A stretch of 64,000 nucleotides of DNA from Serripes groenlandicus (taxonomy: Eukaryota; Mollusca; Bivalvia; Cardiida; Cardiidae). Each line of letters opens with the position of its first letter. Within the stretch, counting starts at the first letter, position 1. Positions 20,870 through 31,428 of the stretch are shown one piece after another. Location of the stretch: contig JASEVX010000012.1 in assembly GCA_031761405.1 (NCBI GenBank), positions 21,906,860-21,970,859 of the forward strand, read 5' to 3'. Below the pieces are notes generated by a model. That model ran no database searches. It worked only from the letters and a program-made list of their open reading frames with translations, and was not told the DNA's origin. The translations under genes were made by a program, and so were the position numbers.

Positions 20870-20990
20870 CATTGTAAGAAAAGGTGAAATTACTTATTAG
20901 AATTAATTTCTCCTTTTCTTGCAATGTTTTGTTATTTTTGAAAACTGCATTGATGAGTGAGAAGTTTTATCAGGGGAAGAGTTTAACAGG
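20870..20990. mobile_element. Isolated TTAA-MITE hairpin remnant
   Basis: CATTGTAAGAAAAGGTGAAATTACTTATTAG.. pairs with ..AATTAATTTCTCCTTTTCTTGCAATG. Little else of the MITE is present. Confidence 0.45.
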
Positions 20991-20993
20991 TAA

Positions 20994-22440
20994 TTTACCC
21001 TTTCCGTTATGTAGACGCTTTTTGATGCCTCTGCAGCAGACGACTTTTGAAAAAATTGTAGCTAAATGTGAAATTGCTTATAATGAGCAATTTCTCGTCT
21101 ATGTCACATTTTTAGCTCACCTGTGCACGAAGTGCTCAAGGTGAGTTATTATGATGGCCTTTTGTCCGTCATCCATCTTCTGTCGTCCGTCAACTTTTTC
21201 TCCTCAGTAACCAGTGGGTCAATTGGGATGAAACTTCACAGGAAGCATCCTCACATTGACCTCACCAGAATTCCTTCAAATTTTTGGGATCCATGCAGAA
21301 TTCTGGTTTCCATGGCAACGAAATGTAAAAAACTTAAAAAATCTTCTCCAAAACTGGTTGGCAGATTTTCAAATAATTTTGTAGAAATGTTCCTTGGATG
21401 ACCCTCTATCAGATTCCTTCAAGCCATTTTGATTGGTTGAAAAACATGGCCGCCACAGTACGTGGCTATTTTGCCTTATATGGCTTTAGTGAAAACTTAA
21501 AAAAATCTTCTCCCCCGAAAGTGTTTGGCCGATTTTCAAATATTTTTGTAAAAATATTGCTAGGGTGACCCTCTATCAGATTCCTTCAAGCCATATTGAT
21601 TGGTCAAAAACTATGGCCACCAGGGGGCGGGGCTATTTTGCCTTATATGGCTATAGTGAAAACTTAAAAAATCTTCTCCTGAAAGTGTTTGGCCAATTTC
21701 AAATATTTTTGTAGAAATATTGCTAGGGTGACCCTCTATCAGATTCCTTCAAGCCATATTGATTGGTCAAAAACTATGGCCACCAGGGGGTGGGGCTATT
21801 TTGCCTTATATGGCTATAGTGAAAACTTAAAAAATCTTCTCCTGAAAGTGTCGGGCCGATTTTCAAATAATTTTGTAGAAATGTTCCTTAGGTGACCCTC
21901 TATCAGATTCCTTAAAACCATGTTGATTGGTCGAAAAACATGGACGCCAGGGTGCGGGGCTATTTTGCCTTATATGGCTATAGTGACAAATTAAAAAATC
22001 TTCTCCTGAAAGTGTCAGGCCGATTTTCAAATAATTTTGTAGAAATGTTCCTTAGGTGACCCTCTATCAGATTCCTTAAAACCATGTTGATTAGTCGAAA
22101 AACATAGCCGCCACAGGACGGGGCTATTTTGCCTTATATGGCTTTAGTGAAAACTTAAAAAATCTTCTCCTCCGAAAGTGTTTGGCCGATTTTCAAATAT
22201 TTTTGTAGAAATATTGCTAGGGTGACCCTCTATCAGATTCCTTCAAGCCATATTGATTGGTCAAAAACTATGGCCACCAGGGTGCGGGGCTTATATGGCT
22301 AAAGTGAAAGAAAAAAAATCAGGTGAGCGATCCAGGGCCATCATGGCACTCTTGTTTTCAATTTTATTAAAAAAGTCAATATATATTTACAGAGATTTTC
22401 CATATTTATAGAAAGTTTCAAGAGTTTTGCATGTGTTATT
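20994..22440 (+). mobile_element. TTAA MITE carrying a rolling-circle-like insertion
   Basis: Left end TTACCCTTTCCGTTATGTAG and GATGCCTCTGCAGCAGACG. The hairpin is complete (apex GCTTATAATGAGC). The insertion follows CACATTTTT after the right arm, and MITE sequence resumes CAATTTTATT..CAGAGATTTTCC. The right TTAA end is lost. Confidence 0.7.
21114..22356 (+). mobile_element. Rolling-circle-like element, AGCTCACC type, copy 2
   Basis: AGCTCACC..GGTGAG start, then about six repeats of 162-167 bp, each with GTGACCCTCTATCAGATTCC and ATGGCCGCCA or ATGGCCACCA. Ends AGGTGAGCGATCC, hairpin GGGCCATCATGGC, CTCTTGTTTT. Repeat units differ from those of the 12-kb copy by amplification within each element. 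Confidence 0.75.
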
Positions 22441-22729
22441 TATTGTGACTATTTGCTCTATGGCTTCTAGAAAAATTTATAAAAGTTGCGCAATTCTGAT
22501 CCCCTTGGCGTTGTCGTCTGCGTCGTCTCATCGCGTTAACGTTATCTCCGACATACCTAAAAAAACGTACAATATTTTTAAATGAAACTTGGTACACATG
22601 TATCCAGGAACAATAGGCATGTCTAAACCAAGTCACATAACTCTGGCTTTAATAATTATTGACTAATGCCCCTTTTTCGACAGAAAAAAAACAGCCGAGC
22701 GTTGGCCTTTTCTCCACAGCGCTCTTGTT
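22436..22729 (+). mobile_element. Rolling-circle-like element, TTTATTGTGAC...GCGCTCTTGTTT type
   Basis: GCGTTGTCGTCTGCGTCGTC leader and a 3' end GAGCGTTGG..CACAGCGCTCTTGTTT with short self-complementarity before CTCTTGTTT. A different family from the AGCTCACC type. The 5' boundary is approximate. Confidence 0.5.
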
Positions 22730-22817
22730 TGAATTACTGGTAATTACGTCTAAGGCTTCACCGATATTTGTGCTACCAGATGGCAAACAGTTAGGATCTT
22801 GATCAGGTGGGAGATGC

Positions 22818-23040
22818 TGATCTGGATCAACGAATCTGCAGCAGACAAACTTGAAAACATTAAGTAAACAAATATGGAAAATGTCTCTGCAATTGAATGA
22901 ACAGTTATTGAATAAATTTTAAGACATTGTAGTAAAAGGAGAAAATACTCATTTATAATGAGCAATTTCTCCATTTGCCAAAATGTTTTCAAATGTTGTC
23001 TGCTGCAGAGGCATCAGAAAGCATTTGTATTAGGGATAGG
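22818..23040 (-). mobile_element. TTAA MITE, both ends eroded
   Basis: AATCTGCAGCAGACAAACTTG, hairpin with an enlarged loop (ACTCATTTATAATGAGC), GTCTGCTGCAGAGGCATC. TTAA ends are not conserved. Confidence 0.7.
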
Positions 23041-23319
23041 GATAAGGGTCATTTGTTTTATTAGTAAACATGATCTACGTCTAGCGATTTGGAGCATTAA
23101 TGCATCTGCGTATGTACAGTGAAGACTCCGATTAGTCTGTGCATCGGCACAGTATCACCAGTGCATTCACTGTCTGTCTTAATATAATGAAATTCTGTCA
23201 TGGTTGCAACTTTTGTCAAAAAAACAACTAGAACTGTAGTCCCTCTAGTTTACTGTTATATGTTAATTTTACTTCAATATGATCACATCAGGCACTCATC
23301 AAAACGTATGTTATGCATA

Positions 23320-23410
23320 TATATATGGGTAATGAGATGATTCTTTTGAGTACCCACAAACTATTTTTGAGCATGCAATAAGTCCCTTTTCTAGAGCTGG
23401 GATCCCGTTA
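23320..23410 (-). repeat. Foldback repeat fragment
   Basis: GATTCTTTTGAGTACCCACA followed by GAGCATGCAATAAGTCCC and TTTCTAGAGCTGGG: the same order of parts as at 42940-43020. Confidence 0.5.
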
Positions 23411-23499
23411 CACATAGTCACTAAGACCACAAATCACTGAACACTGCTCAAATGTTTTATTCTGGTTATATGATGGCTGCTTCAGGGTCAAAGTGTCTA

Positions 23500-23690
23500 T
23501 TGTCTCTTTCTCTGGCTGCCCTACTTTGGCCCTCAGGCTTGCACAGGTTTAGCATTACGACTGACTGACTGGTGTCAGGAAAAAAGGACCAATAGTACTT
23601 ACTGGTAACTTACTTAGGAAATGCTGTAATATTACTAAAAAATTGTTGAAAGCGACGTAAAAGACTGAACAATCCATCAAAACATCAATA
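23500..23690 (+). mobile_element. SINE, 5'-truncated
   Basis: CCTCAGGCTTGCACAGG, GACTGACTGACTGGTGTCAGG, CTGGTAACTTACTTAGG, GTTGAAAGCGACGTAAAAGAC and CATCAATAA tail. Same subfamily as 7228-7505. Confidence 0.6.
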
Positions 23691-23813
23691 AACCTTTCTC
23701 ATTTACAGAAGCTTTTTGACATATTTCTAGCTGATGAGTTTTCATGAACATCCTAGCAAAAAACTCTGTAAAAGAAAGGGAAGATGATTGAATAGCGTTG
23801 AAAATTATGAGCA

Positions 23814-24043
23814 TTATCCCTTTCCCTCATATAAACGCTTTCGGACGCCTCTGCAGCAGACGGCTTTTTGAAAACATAGTGACAAAAGGAGAAATTGCAC
23901 AAAACGTGCAATTTCTCCTTTTGTCACAATGTTTTCTTCTTTTCATCATAGGTTATCCATTCCATTATGGAGATTTTCTATGTTTTGACAAAATACGTTC
24001 AAAGTCGTCTGCTGCAGAATTGTCGTATGAGGGAAATGGTTAT
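23814..24043 (+). mobile_element. TTAA MITE, 230 bp, both TTAA mutated
   Basis: Ends TTATCCCTTTCCCTCATA and TATGAGGGAAATGGTTAT. Hairpin apex GCACAAAACGTGC, the AC/GT form. Confidence 0.9.
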
Positions 24044-24049
24044 GAGCAT

Positions 24050-24168
24050 TGTGAGCATTATCTCCTTTTGCCACTATAATTTTCATTTATAGAGATTTAC
24101 TAAATTTGTCCACAGATGTTTTCAAAGGCATCTGCTGCAGATATGTTTGTGTGTGGGAAAGGGTTATA
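24050..24168 (+). mobile_element. TTAA MITE 3' fragment
   Basis: ATCTCCTTTTGCCACTAT right arm, ATTTATAGAGATTTAC, CATCTGCTGCAGATATG, GTGGGAAAGGGTTA. Abuts the previous copy. Confidence 0.65.
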
Positions 24169-24342
24169 TAACCTCTAATACAGATATTGTTTAAGTACCT
24201 AATCTGGAAATATAAGCTAGCCTTTATTTATGTTTATTAACCCTTACCCTTATATAGACACATTCTGACGTTTCTGCAATGGACAAATTATGAACAAATG
24301 TGGCAAACAAAGTAATAGCTCACAATGATCAAGCGCTCTTTT

Positions 24343-25379
24343 TGTACGCCGCCAGAGGCGGTCGTATATTGGCGTCATCTTCTCCATCTGTCCGTCCGTC
24401 CGTACATCCATTTCGTGTGAACGCAACTCCTCCTACGTTTCTGACCGTATCTTTTTAAAACTTGCTCAATGTCATAACTATAATGTGTAGATGTGCATGA
24501 AGCGGCAATTTTCCGGTTCATTGATTTTTGCAAGATTTTTGTCCCTTGAAACTTAGTCTCTGTAGCTGATTGATATTGCAGCCTTATGAACGCAACTCTT
24601 CCTATGTTTCTGACCGAATCTTTTCAAAACTTGGTCAATGTCATGACTATAATGGGTAGATGTGCATGAAGCGGCGATTTTCCGGTTCATTGATTTTTGC
24701 AAGATTTATGTCCCTTGTAACTTTGTCTCTGTAGCTGATTGATATTGCGGCTTGTGAACGCAACTCTTCCTACGTTTCTTACTGAATCTTTTCAAAACTT
24801 GGTCAATATCATTACTATAATGGGTAGATGTGCATGAAGCAGGGTTCAGCAATTTTTGCAATAGTTATGCCTTTCGAAACTTGGTCTCTATAGCATATTC
24901 ACTTGAGAACGCAACTCAAGTTTCCAAACAGGTAGAAGTGCATAAAGCAGGGATTATCCGGTAGAGTGATTTTTGCAAGAGTTATGCTCAGAAGGAAAAT
25001 AGGATACATATCGACACTGCCATTTGACCTACTTTCATATCGGAAGCCTCTATAGGGTTCTATCTCTGTTGATATGTATCCTATTTTCTTTAGTTAATAC
25101 CAAAGTCAGCTAGGCTGGTAAGCAGAGTAAGACTTTCAACTCTGAACAAGTGTGGATAAACTGTTTTGCTCAAGGAAACACCCACTCACTCGCTGCTGCC
25201 CCTGCAGGGATCGAACCTACTACACAGGCAACCATGATCTCAGGTCCCTGTCTCTTCCAGCTAAGCTAACTGGTCTCACAGACTTCATTTTGAGCTTATG
25301 TATACAGACATGTTAAAAGCAATAATTAAAAGGACCAATCTTGATCTTTATATTTTGTGGCGGCACTGGCACTCTTGTT
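24343..25379 (+). mobile_element. Rolling-circle-like element, TGTACGCCGCC type
   Basis: Starts TGTACGCCGCCAGAGGCGG and TCTGTCCGTCCGTCCGTAC. Internal repeats of about 169 bp start at GAACGCAACTCCTCCTACG (24418, 24588, 24756). Ends GGCACTCTTGTT. The 3' end resembles that at 55.8 kb. A palindromic AGGATACATATCGAC/GATATGTATCCTATTTT pair lies near 25000-25090. Confidence 0.6.
25095..25277 (-). mobile_element. tRNA-like SINE fragment, minus strand
   Basis: On the minus strand: AGCTTAGCTGGAAGAGAC (A-box side) and GTAGGTTCGATCCCTGC (B box). A different head from the other SINEs. No intact acceptor stem, so not called as a tRNA gene. Confidence 0.45.
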
Positions 25380-25645
25380 GCAGCAATGTTTTTAACTTTT
25401 ATCAATCATCAAAATTTCATTTGCAGAGATTTCCCAGATTTTGCCTTGAGGTTTTCAAAGTCGTCTGCTGCTGATTTATTGTATCTGGGAAAGGCAAGCA
25501 AAAACATAAGAAAATATTATATCTAAGGATTACATGATATTAGTGATGTGATAGTGATGTGATAATTTTTTCCTTGTCTTGATCTATGTTTGAGGTTTTT
25601 ATTGTGAAATTTCCCCTGACTTGATGCTTCTGCAGCAGACAAATT

Positions 25646-25784
25646 TTAACCCTTTCCCTCATACAACAATACTGCATCAGATGACTGAACATATTATGAC
25701 TAAAAGTGAAAATCATTGTGGCAAAAGGAGAAATTTCTTCTCTGCAGAGGCGTCAGAATGTGTATATATGAAGGAAAGGGTTAA
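25646..25784 (-). mobile_element. TTAA MITE, 139-bp deletion derivative
   Basis: Both TTAA ends and CCCTTTCCCTC/AAGGAAAGGG are present, but GGAGAAATTTCTTC jumps straight to TCTGCAGAGGCGTC. The hairpin apex and the right arm are gone. Confidence 0.85.
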
Positions 25785-25993
25785 TATTTTCCCACATAAT
25801 GACAAATTTGAAGCAGACGATTTTGAAATAATCTAGGGAAAAATTATGAAAATCTCTATTGAGAAAAGTGTTAAACAAAATTGGGAACAGGAGAATTTGC
25901 ATATTTTGAAAAAGCTTCTCCTTTTGCAACAATGCTTATAAAAGTTGTATTCTGCAAACAAGTCAAAATGTGCTTGCAAGAGGGAACTTAGGT
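25781..25993 (-). mobile_element. TTAA MITE, diverged
   Basis: Shares TTAA with the preceding copy. TTCCCACATAATGACAAATTTG, weak hairpin GAATTTGCATATTTTGAAAAAGC. Right end decayed at GCAAGAGGGAAC. Confidence 0.6.
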
Positions 25994-26239
25994 TGAAATG
26001 ACTTTGGAAAAAGAATATTGCTTGACACATCATGTTTCCAACCCTTATCAAATTTTCATATGTTGAGCAATATTTATTTTACGTCGATTGCGTCACAATC
26101 TTTCTGAGTGAGCATAAATATTATTTTCTCTTGACGTCTTAACCAGTAATGGCAATTGTTTGCTTGGAAAAATCCCAAAGGCAGAGCCTGGTTATTACTG
26201 GAGAGATTGAGATGTACTGAGACTATACCAGGGAAACAG

Positions 26240-26460
26240 TTAAACTATATTCCCACATACAACAAAATCACAGCAGATGACTTTGAAAGCAGATAGTCAA
26301 AAATATGGAAACCCTCTATAAATGAAAGTAAATACTTAAAAAGAGTTAAAGTATTGTGGGGCTCTTTAATTTATGAACATTTTCTCCGTTTGCCACAATG
26401 TTTTGAATATTCGTTTGCTGCAGTGGTGTCAGAAAGTGTCTGTATGTTTCAAAAGGTTGA
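26240..26460 (-). mobile_element. TTAA MITE, diverged
   Basis: TTCCCACATACAACAAAATC, CTCTATAAATGAAAGTA, GTTTGCTGCAGTGGTGTC. The hairpin left arm is lost. Confidence 0.65.
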
Positions 26461-26874
26461 AGTAATGAAGAAAATTAAAATTAGGTTCAAATACTGCAGG
26501 GTGTGTAAACTAAATAAAACAATAGGTTGTCCTTCATATATATGTGAACCTATCTATCAAATGATCTGTACAGTTATTGTCATTTGATTTGAGATATTTT
26601 GAAACTCTTCCGAATTTGGAAAAAAAAATTGGATTTTAAAGAAAGGAGGAAATAATTTGCCTAGAAAAATGAAAAGTAAATAAAAAATGTTTTCTAAAGA
26701 TGTCTGGGTCATTGTTATTAATAACTAGTTATAGCTTGTTCATGGTTAAAAGTCATAATATCATGTTGTATTTTATATTTAAAAACAAAAGGAAACTCAA
26801 ATTTCGGGACACTGGCACTGATTCTTTACCTACGTAGACAGATTGAGGATTTAGCAATCATTTTAATCAGACAG
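26461..26874. other. No recognised feature
   Basis: AT-rich single-copy-looking DNA. The short open frames have neither splice context nor a recognisable composition. Confidence 0.45.
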
Positions 26875-27095
26875 TTAACCCTTTCCCTCATACGACAATT
26901 CTGCAGCAGACGACTTTGAACGTATTTTGTCAAAACATAGAAAATCTCCATAATTGAATATGACTAAAAGTGGAAAACATTGTGGCAAAGGGAGAAATTG
27001 CACGTTTTGTGCAATTTCTTCTTTTTTCCCTATGTTTTCAAAAAGCTGTCTGCTGCAGAGGCGTACGAAAGTGTTTATATGAGGGAAAGGGTTAA
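26875..27095 (-). mobile_element. TTAA MITE, full length
   Basis: TTAACCCTTTCCCTCATAC to GAGGGAAAGGGTTAA, 221 bp. Apex GCACGTTTTGTGC. Confidence 0.95.
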
Positions 27096-27158
27096 GAAAA
27101 TGAGAAACTACACAATACTGAGCAAAAAATCTCTGTCAAAAATATTGGCTCCTCCATC

Positions 27159-27382
27159 TTAACCCTTTTTTCCATGTACAACAAATCTGTAGCATTCAAC
27201 TTTTAACATTTCTAGGCAAAATTATGGAAAATCTCTTCAATTAAAAGTATACGTATGTATTATTGAATAGTGTTGAAAAATATCGAGCCAAAGACGAAAG
27301 TTCTAATCATGAGCTACAACGATTTCAAAAGGTGTCTACTGCTGATGTGTCAAAATGCATCTATATGTTGAAAAGGCATTAA
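27159..27382 (-). mobile_element. TTAA MITE, old copy
   Basis: TTAACCCTTTTTTCC start. The hairpin is badly eroded around AAGTTCTAATCATGAGC. It ends at the TTAA shared with the next, young copy, which inserted exactly at its terminal TTAA. Confidence 0.7.
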
Positions 27383-27608
27383 CCCTTTCCCTCATATAGA
27401 CGCTTTCTGACGCTTCTGCAGCAGACTGCTTTTTTAAAACATAGTGACAAAAGAAGAAATTGCACAAAACGTGCAATTTCTCCTTTTGCCACAATGTTTT
27501 CCACTTTTAGTCATAGGTTATCCATTCAATTACGGAGATTTTCCATTTTTTGACAAAATATGTTCAAAGTCGTCTGCTGCAGAATTGTCGTATGAGGGAA
27601 AGGGTTAA
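27379..27608 (+). mobile_element. TTAA MITE, full length (230 bp)
   Basis: TTAA at both ends, perfect CCCTTTCCCTCATA/TATGAGGGAAAGGG ends, apex GCACAAAACGTGC. Confidence 0.97.
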
Positions 27609-27660
27609 GGGTATATAATAAATTAAATTTCTCATTCTACATTATTCATTTACATTTTGA

Positions 27661-28215
27661 ATCATTTATATTTTCAGGCCAAGTAAAAGTAGCGTGTTGA
27701 CGTTTAACAGCTTAATGTGTATCTACCCATTTGCCGATTTGAATTATTACGATTCTAGTCAGTCGTGCACATAGTCACGTTAGTAACAATGGATATCGGA
27801 TAGTGTTGGACAGGTTTCTTCCGTGGGTGAAAAAGGAATTACTTGACTTGTTTTTTTTCTCAATTTTGGAAATGACCCTTTCTTACACTTTGCTGTGAGC
27901 TTTTGAAAGCATTTTGAATTTCAAATTCTGCCTTCGTGCCAAGTTATCACATTTTTCATCGTCATACACTTCAAGTGGTAAAGAAATATTGGTGCTGTTG
28001 TCATGAAAACCAACCAGGAAGTGATAAATATAAAGTGAAATTGTCATCTTCTTGGAAAAAGGAACAATTTTAAAAACGTTTGAAAGATTGAAATATTAAA
28101 AGCTTTTGAAAGAATCAAAACTACCTTGGACCACCACTAACTCAGCCAACCATATCTGGAGAAACAGCTGAGATACACCGCTATTCATTAAACTGTATTC
28201 ACACCATTACAAGAG
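27661..28215 (+). other. Candidate untranslated first exon
   Basis: A repeat-poor block without a long open frame ends at CATTACAAGAG|GTAAGCC, a strong donor-like site. If transcribed it could be a 5' untranslated exon of the SLC4-like gene whose recognised exons start at 42.6 kb. There is no direct evidence of transcription. The start is arbitrary. Confidence 0.25.
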
Positions 28216-28302
28216 GTAAGCCAAGTATACTCGGACCAGGTTATGAACTCACTGGTTCCTTGTTGTACGTAATATGATAATTGGTAGCAGCTGATCTTTT
28301 TC

Positions 28303-28644
28303 AGCTGTCTTATGTTGTGATATGTCATGTAATTATATGTAACATACATGTTATTATGTATGACTTACATGCTAATTATGTATGACTTACATGCTATTAT
28401 GTATGACTTACATGTTATTATGTGTAACTTGCATGTTATTATAAATATTATGTAACTAACATTATTATGTATGATTAATATGTTATTATGTGTAACTTGC
28501 ATGTTATTATTGTTAATTACTAACATATTATTATGTATGATTTACATGTTATTATATTAACCTGACATGAAGCATGTAACTACGATAAAAAAAATAACAT
28601 GTCAGTTACACATAATAACATCACATATAACAACATAAGACAGC
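28303..28644. repeat. Inverted-repeat element filled with ATGTTATTATG tandem units
   Basis: CAGCTGTCTTATGTTGTGATAT at 28303 is mirrored by ATATAACAACATAAGACAGCTG at 28623-28644. Between them are about ten units of the form TTATTATGTATGACTTACATG, 20-27 bp each, then an inverted stretch ATAACATGTCAGTTACAC. Confidence 0.75.
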
Positions 28645-29865
28645 TGTTGCATTAATTCCTGATCATTTGAAGAAGTCTTATTTTGATGAAATAAAGCTAT
28701 AACATTGGAGAAGAAACTAATACATAATGCATCTAAGGTTTCAATATATCCAAGCTTAGATATGATTCCTTTTTCTTTCCATCATCAAAATGCCTTTTTT
28801 ATTCCCTGCCAGATATTGTTCGGTGTGTTAAATTCTTATGTCCGTCCGTTCGTTCGTCCGCCTGTCCAGAGTCATTATAATCTAAGGCATGATTGGATGA
28901 ATTTGATTAAAACTATATGGAAGTGTTTACCATCGACCCAAAGGGAAATGTCAGATTGCAAGTTGCACTAAGATTACATCCCTTAAATCATTATGGTTGA
29001 TCTCTTATCACCTAGAGGCCACATTTTATATCCAATCTTCATGAAAATTTCATTAAAACATTCATCTTCATCAAATCTGGTTTAGGCCCCAAACTGGGCA
29101 TTTAGGGTAAAAAACTAGGTCACCAGGTTAAGTTTTAGAAAAACTTCTAATCAGTCTATAGAGGTCTTATTTGTCCTCCATTAGTCATGAAAGTTCATCA
29201 GAACTTTAATTTCAATCAAGTTTAGTTCATGTTCGAAACAAGGTCAAGTTTGATCTAAAGCTAGGTCATTCGGTCAAATTGAACACTTAAAAGCATAATC
29301 CTCAAATTTTAAGATGAATTTGTTTAAGAACTGGTATAGCAAGGTAGTCCAAGCATTCTTTTACAAAACATTGCAGAAATATCTCCTATGATTTTGCCTA
29401 GATGTGTTTACAAAGGTGCTTGCTACAAATGTTTTGTACAGTCCAACCTGTGTTTAAAGACCACCAATGGGATGAGAACAATCTGGTCTATGTCTTTAAT
29501 TACAGAGTCATTTATTCGGAAAATTAGTAATTGAGAAATTAGAAGTGTGGTAGTTATAGACAGGGAATTGCTAAATAAAGGTGTTTTTTAGCACAGGTTT
29601 GACTGTATATGGGAAAAGGTTAAAGCCATCGCAGCAGACAACATTTGAAACATATCCGTGTCATTAGCTCAGAATCTTTTCCAAAAAAATGGACCAAGTG
29701 TTCGTTAACTGCGCACAATGATCAACATTCATCACTTTTCAGCTATAAACAATTAGTGAACTAATGCTATCACATGATGGAGTACTTGTCTTAAACCACA
29801 GCTTTGTTGAAGAAATAATTGAGCACAAAAAATATTCTGGCCCACTTGTAGTTTATCTTCTCTGT
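28645..29865. other. Mostly unassigned; rolling-circle-type remnant at 28830-29300
   Basis: TCCGTCCGTTCGTTCGTCCG at 28840, then GGCCACATTTTATATCC and repeated AAACTAGGTCACCAGG / AAGCTAGGTCATTCGG phrases about 170 bp apart look like an old element leader with two diverged units. No end is preserved and no coding sequence was recognised. Confidence 0.4.
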
Positions 29866-29867
29866 TT

Positions 29868-30108
29868 TCCTCTTTCCCTCATACAACAATTCTGCAGCAG
29901 ACGACTTTGAACATATTTTGTCGAAAAATAGAAAATCTCTATAACTGAATGGATAAATCTATGATCTATGATCTATGACTAAAAGTGGAAAACATTGTGG
30001 CAAAAAGAGAAATTGCTGGTTTTGAGCAATTTCTTCTTTTGTCACTATGATTTCAAAAAGCCGTCTGCTGCAGAGGCGTCAGAAAGCGTCTATATGAGGG
30101 AAAAGGGG
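29868..30108 (-). mobile_element. TTAA MITE with terminal TTAA lost
   Basis: CCTCTTTCCCTCATACAAC to GAGGGAAAAGGGGGC. Apex GCTGGTTTTGAGC (one mismatch). Contains a triplicated TATGATC 9-mer block (ATCTATGATCTATGATC). Confidence 0.85.
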
Positions 30109-30337
30109 GCAAAAGTAGCAATTGCTCTTCAATTTTGTCAACGTCTTTCAATAATTATTGTACTTCATCTATAGGGATTTTCAAATTCTCGCTTAGATTA
30201 AGATATTTTTAAACTTTTCTATTGTAAAAGTGTCTAATTGTGGCACAGTTTATGGTTAAAAGTAAATAAATAAATTTATTTAAAGCAGGTAAATTGAAAG
30301 GGCACACAAGAAATAATAAAGGCAATTCAGAGACATT

Positions 30338-30624
30338 GATTGATTGGGGTTTAACGCCATTTTCAAAAAAGATGAGTCATATCACGGCGGCCAGTTTAGC
30401 TACTCATGTGTTTCCTGGCTTCCCCACACCAGTAATCCACACAACAAACTTCCCAAGCAACTGGCTGCTTTTCCACATAGACTGTTTGTCCATTGGTGGA
30501 AGATGAATGACGCTTTTCGCATTGAATCAAATGTCAGAAAAAATGTTGGCCAAGCTGGGATTCGAACTCACAACCCTTGGATTGACATCCCGCATCGTTA
30601 CCGACTGAGCTACCGAGGCTCGGC
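30338..30624 (-). mobile_element. SINE, full-length type, minus strand
   Basis: Target duplications AATTCAGAGACATT (30324-30337) and AATTAAGAGACATT (30625-30638). On the minus strand: head GCCGAGCCTCGGTAGCTCAG with B box GAGTTCGAATCCCAGC, body GAAAAGCAGCCAGTTGCTTG, tail GGCGTTAAACCCC and (AATC)n. Confidence 0.92.
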
Positions 30625-30800
30625 AATTAAGAGACATTAAGTTTGTATGAACTTATCAATTATTTAAAGATTTTGTTGTGTAGGATATATGAAAAAACAG
30701 GCATAGGTATTATTATTATTCAGACCTTGGCAATTCAAAGGCTTAACATTGAGGTCAATTGATTGGAGATTAACTAACGCCATTGTCAAAAGTATTTGAG

Positions 30801-31030
30801 TTAACCCTTTCCCACATATAGATGCTCTCCGACGCCTCTGCCGCAGATGACTTTTTGAAAACATTGTGGCAAAAGAAGAAATTGCTCAAAACGAGCAATT
30901 TCTCCTTCTGCCACAATATTTTCAATTCTATTCAATATTTAAACTTTCATTTATAGAGGTATTCTGTATTTTTCCCCAGATGATTTCAAAGTCATCTGCT
31001 ACAGATTTGTTGTATGTGGAAAAGTGTTAA
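30801..31030 (+). mobile_element. TTAA MITE, full length (230 bp)
   Basis: TTAACCCTTTCCCACATATAG to GTGGAAAAGTGTTAA. Apex GCTCAAAACGAGC. Uses CGCAGATGAC in place of CAGCAGACG. Confidence 0.93.
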
Positions 31031-31428
31031 AACAAGGTGTCAGCTCAGATAATCAGAGGTTAGTTAAGGGGCATTTTGCTTGTTCTATATAAAACCCCTT
31101 ATTTGAACCTATAACCATACATACATACAGAAAAACCGGAGTATATGGACTATTCAAAACACATATTATGAACACATAACAAAGACATTTTTTTAATATT
31201 AAAACAAAAGATACTTTATTCGTTATACTGGATAATTTCATAAATGTTTAACAACCAGAACAATCATATCACGTGACACACGAAACCGACGATTTTTGTA
31301 CATTAAGAGAAATTTATTTTATGTTTACATAATTATATCCTGATGAAGGCCTAATAATTGGCCGAAACTGGTAGATAATAAACTTAAGTAGCCTGGTGCT
31401 TGTAGTTAATCCTTCTCTTCCTTTTATA

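Larger units (their letters stand above)
24238..25500 (+). mobile_element. TTAA MITE carrying a rolling-circle-like insertion
   Basis: TTAACCCTTACCCTTATATAG start to GCTCACAATGATCAA. The break falls in the right hairpin arm, and the MITE resumes GCAGCAATGTTTTTAAC.. GTCTGCTGCTGATTTATTG..GGGAAAGG. Confidence 0.65.

Noticed and set aside
22618..22640. Riboswitch or bacterial terminator-like hairpins among the many inverted repeats
   Set aside because: All strong hairpins found belong to transposon families; the split gene with GT-AG introns excludes a bacterial interpretation.
24343..25379. Standard Helitron with CTRR end
   Set aside because: The end is CTCTTGTT rather than CTRR, and no 5' TC plus Rep/helicase coding is present. 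I therefore use only the looser label rolling-circle-like.
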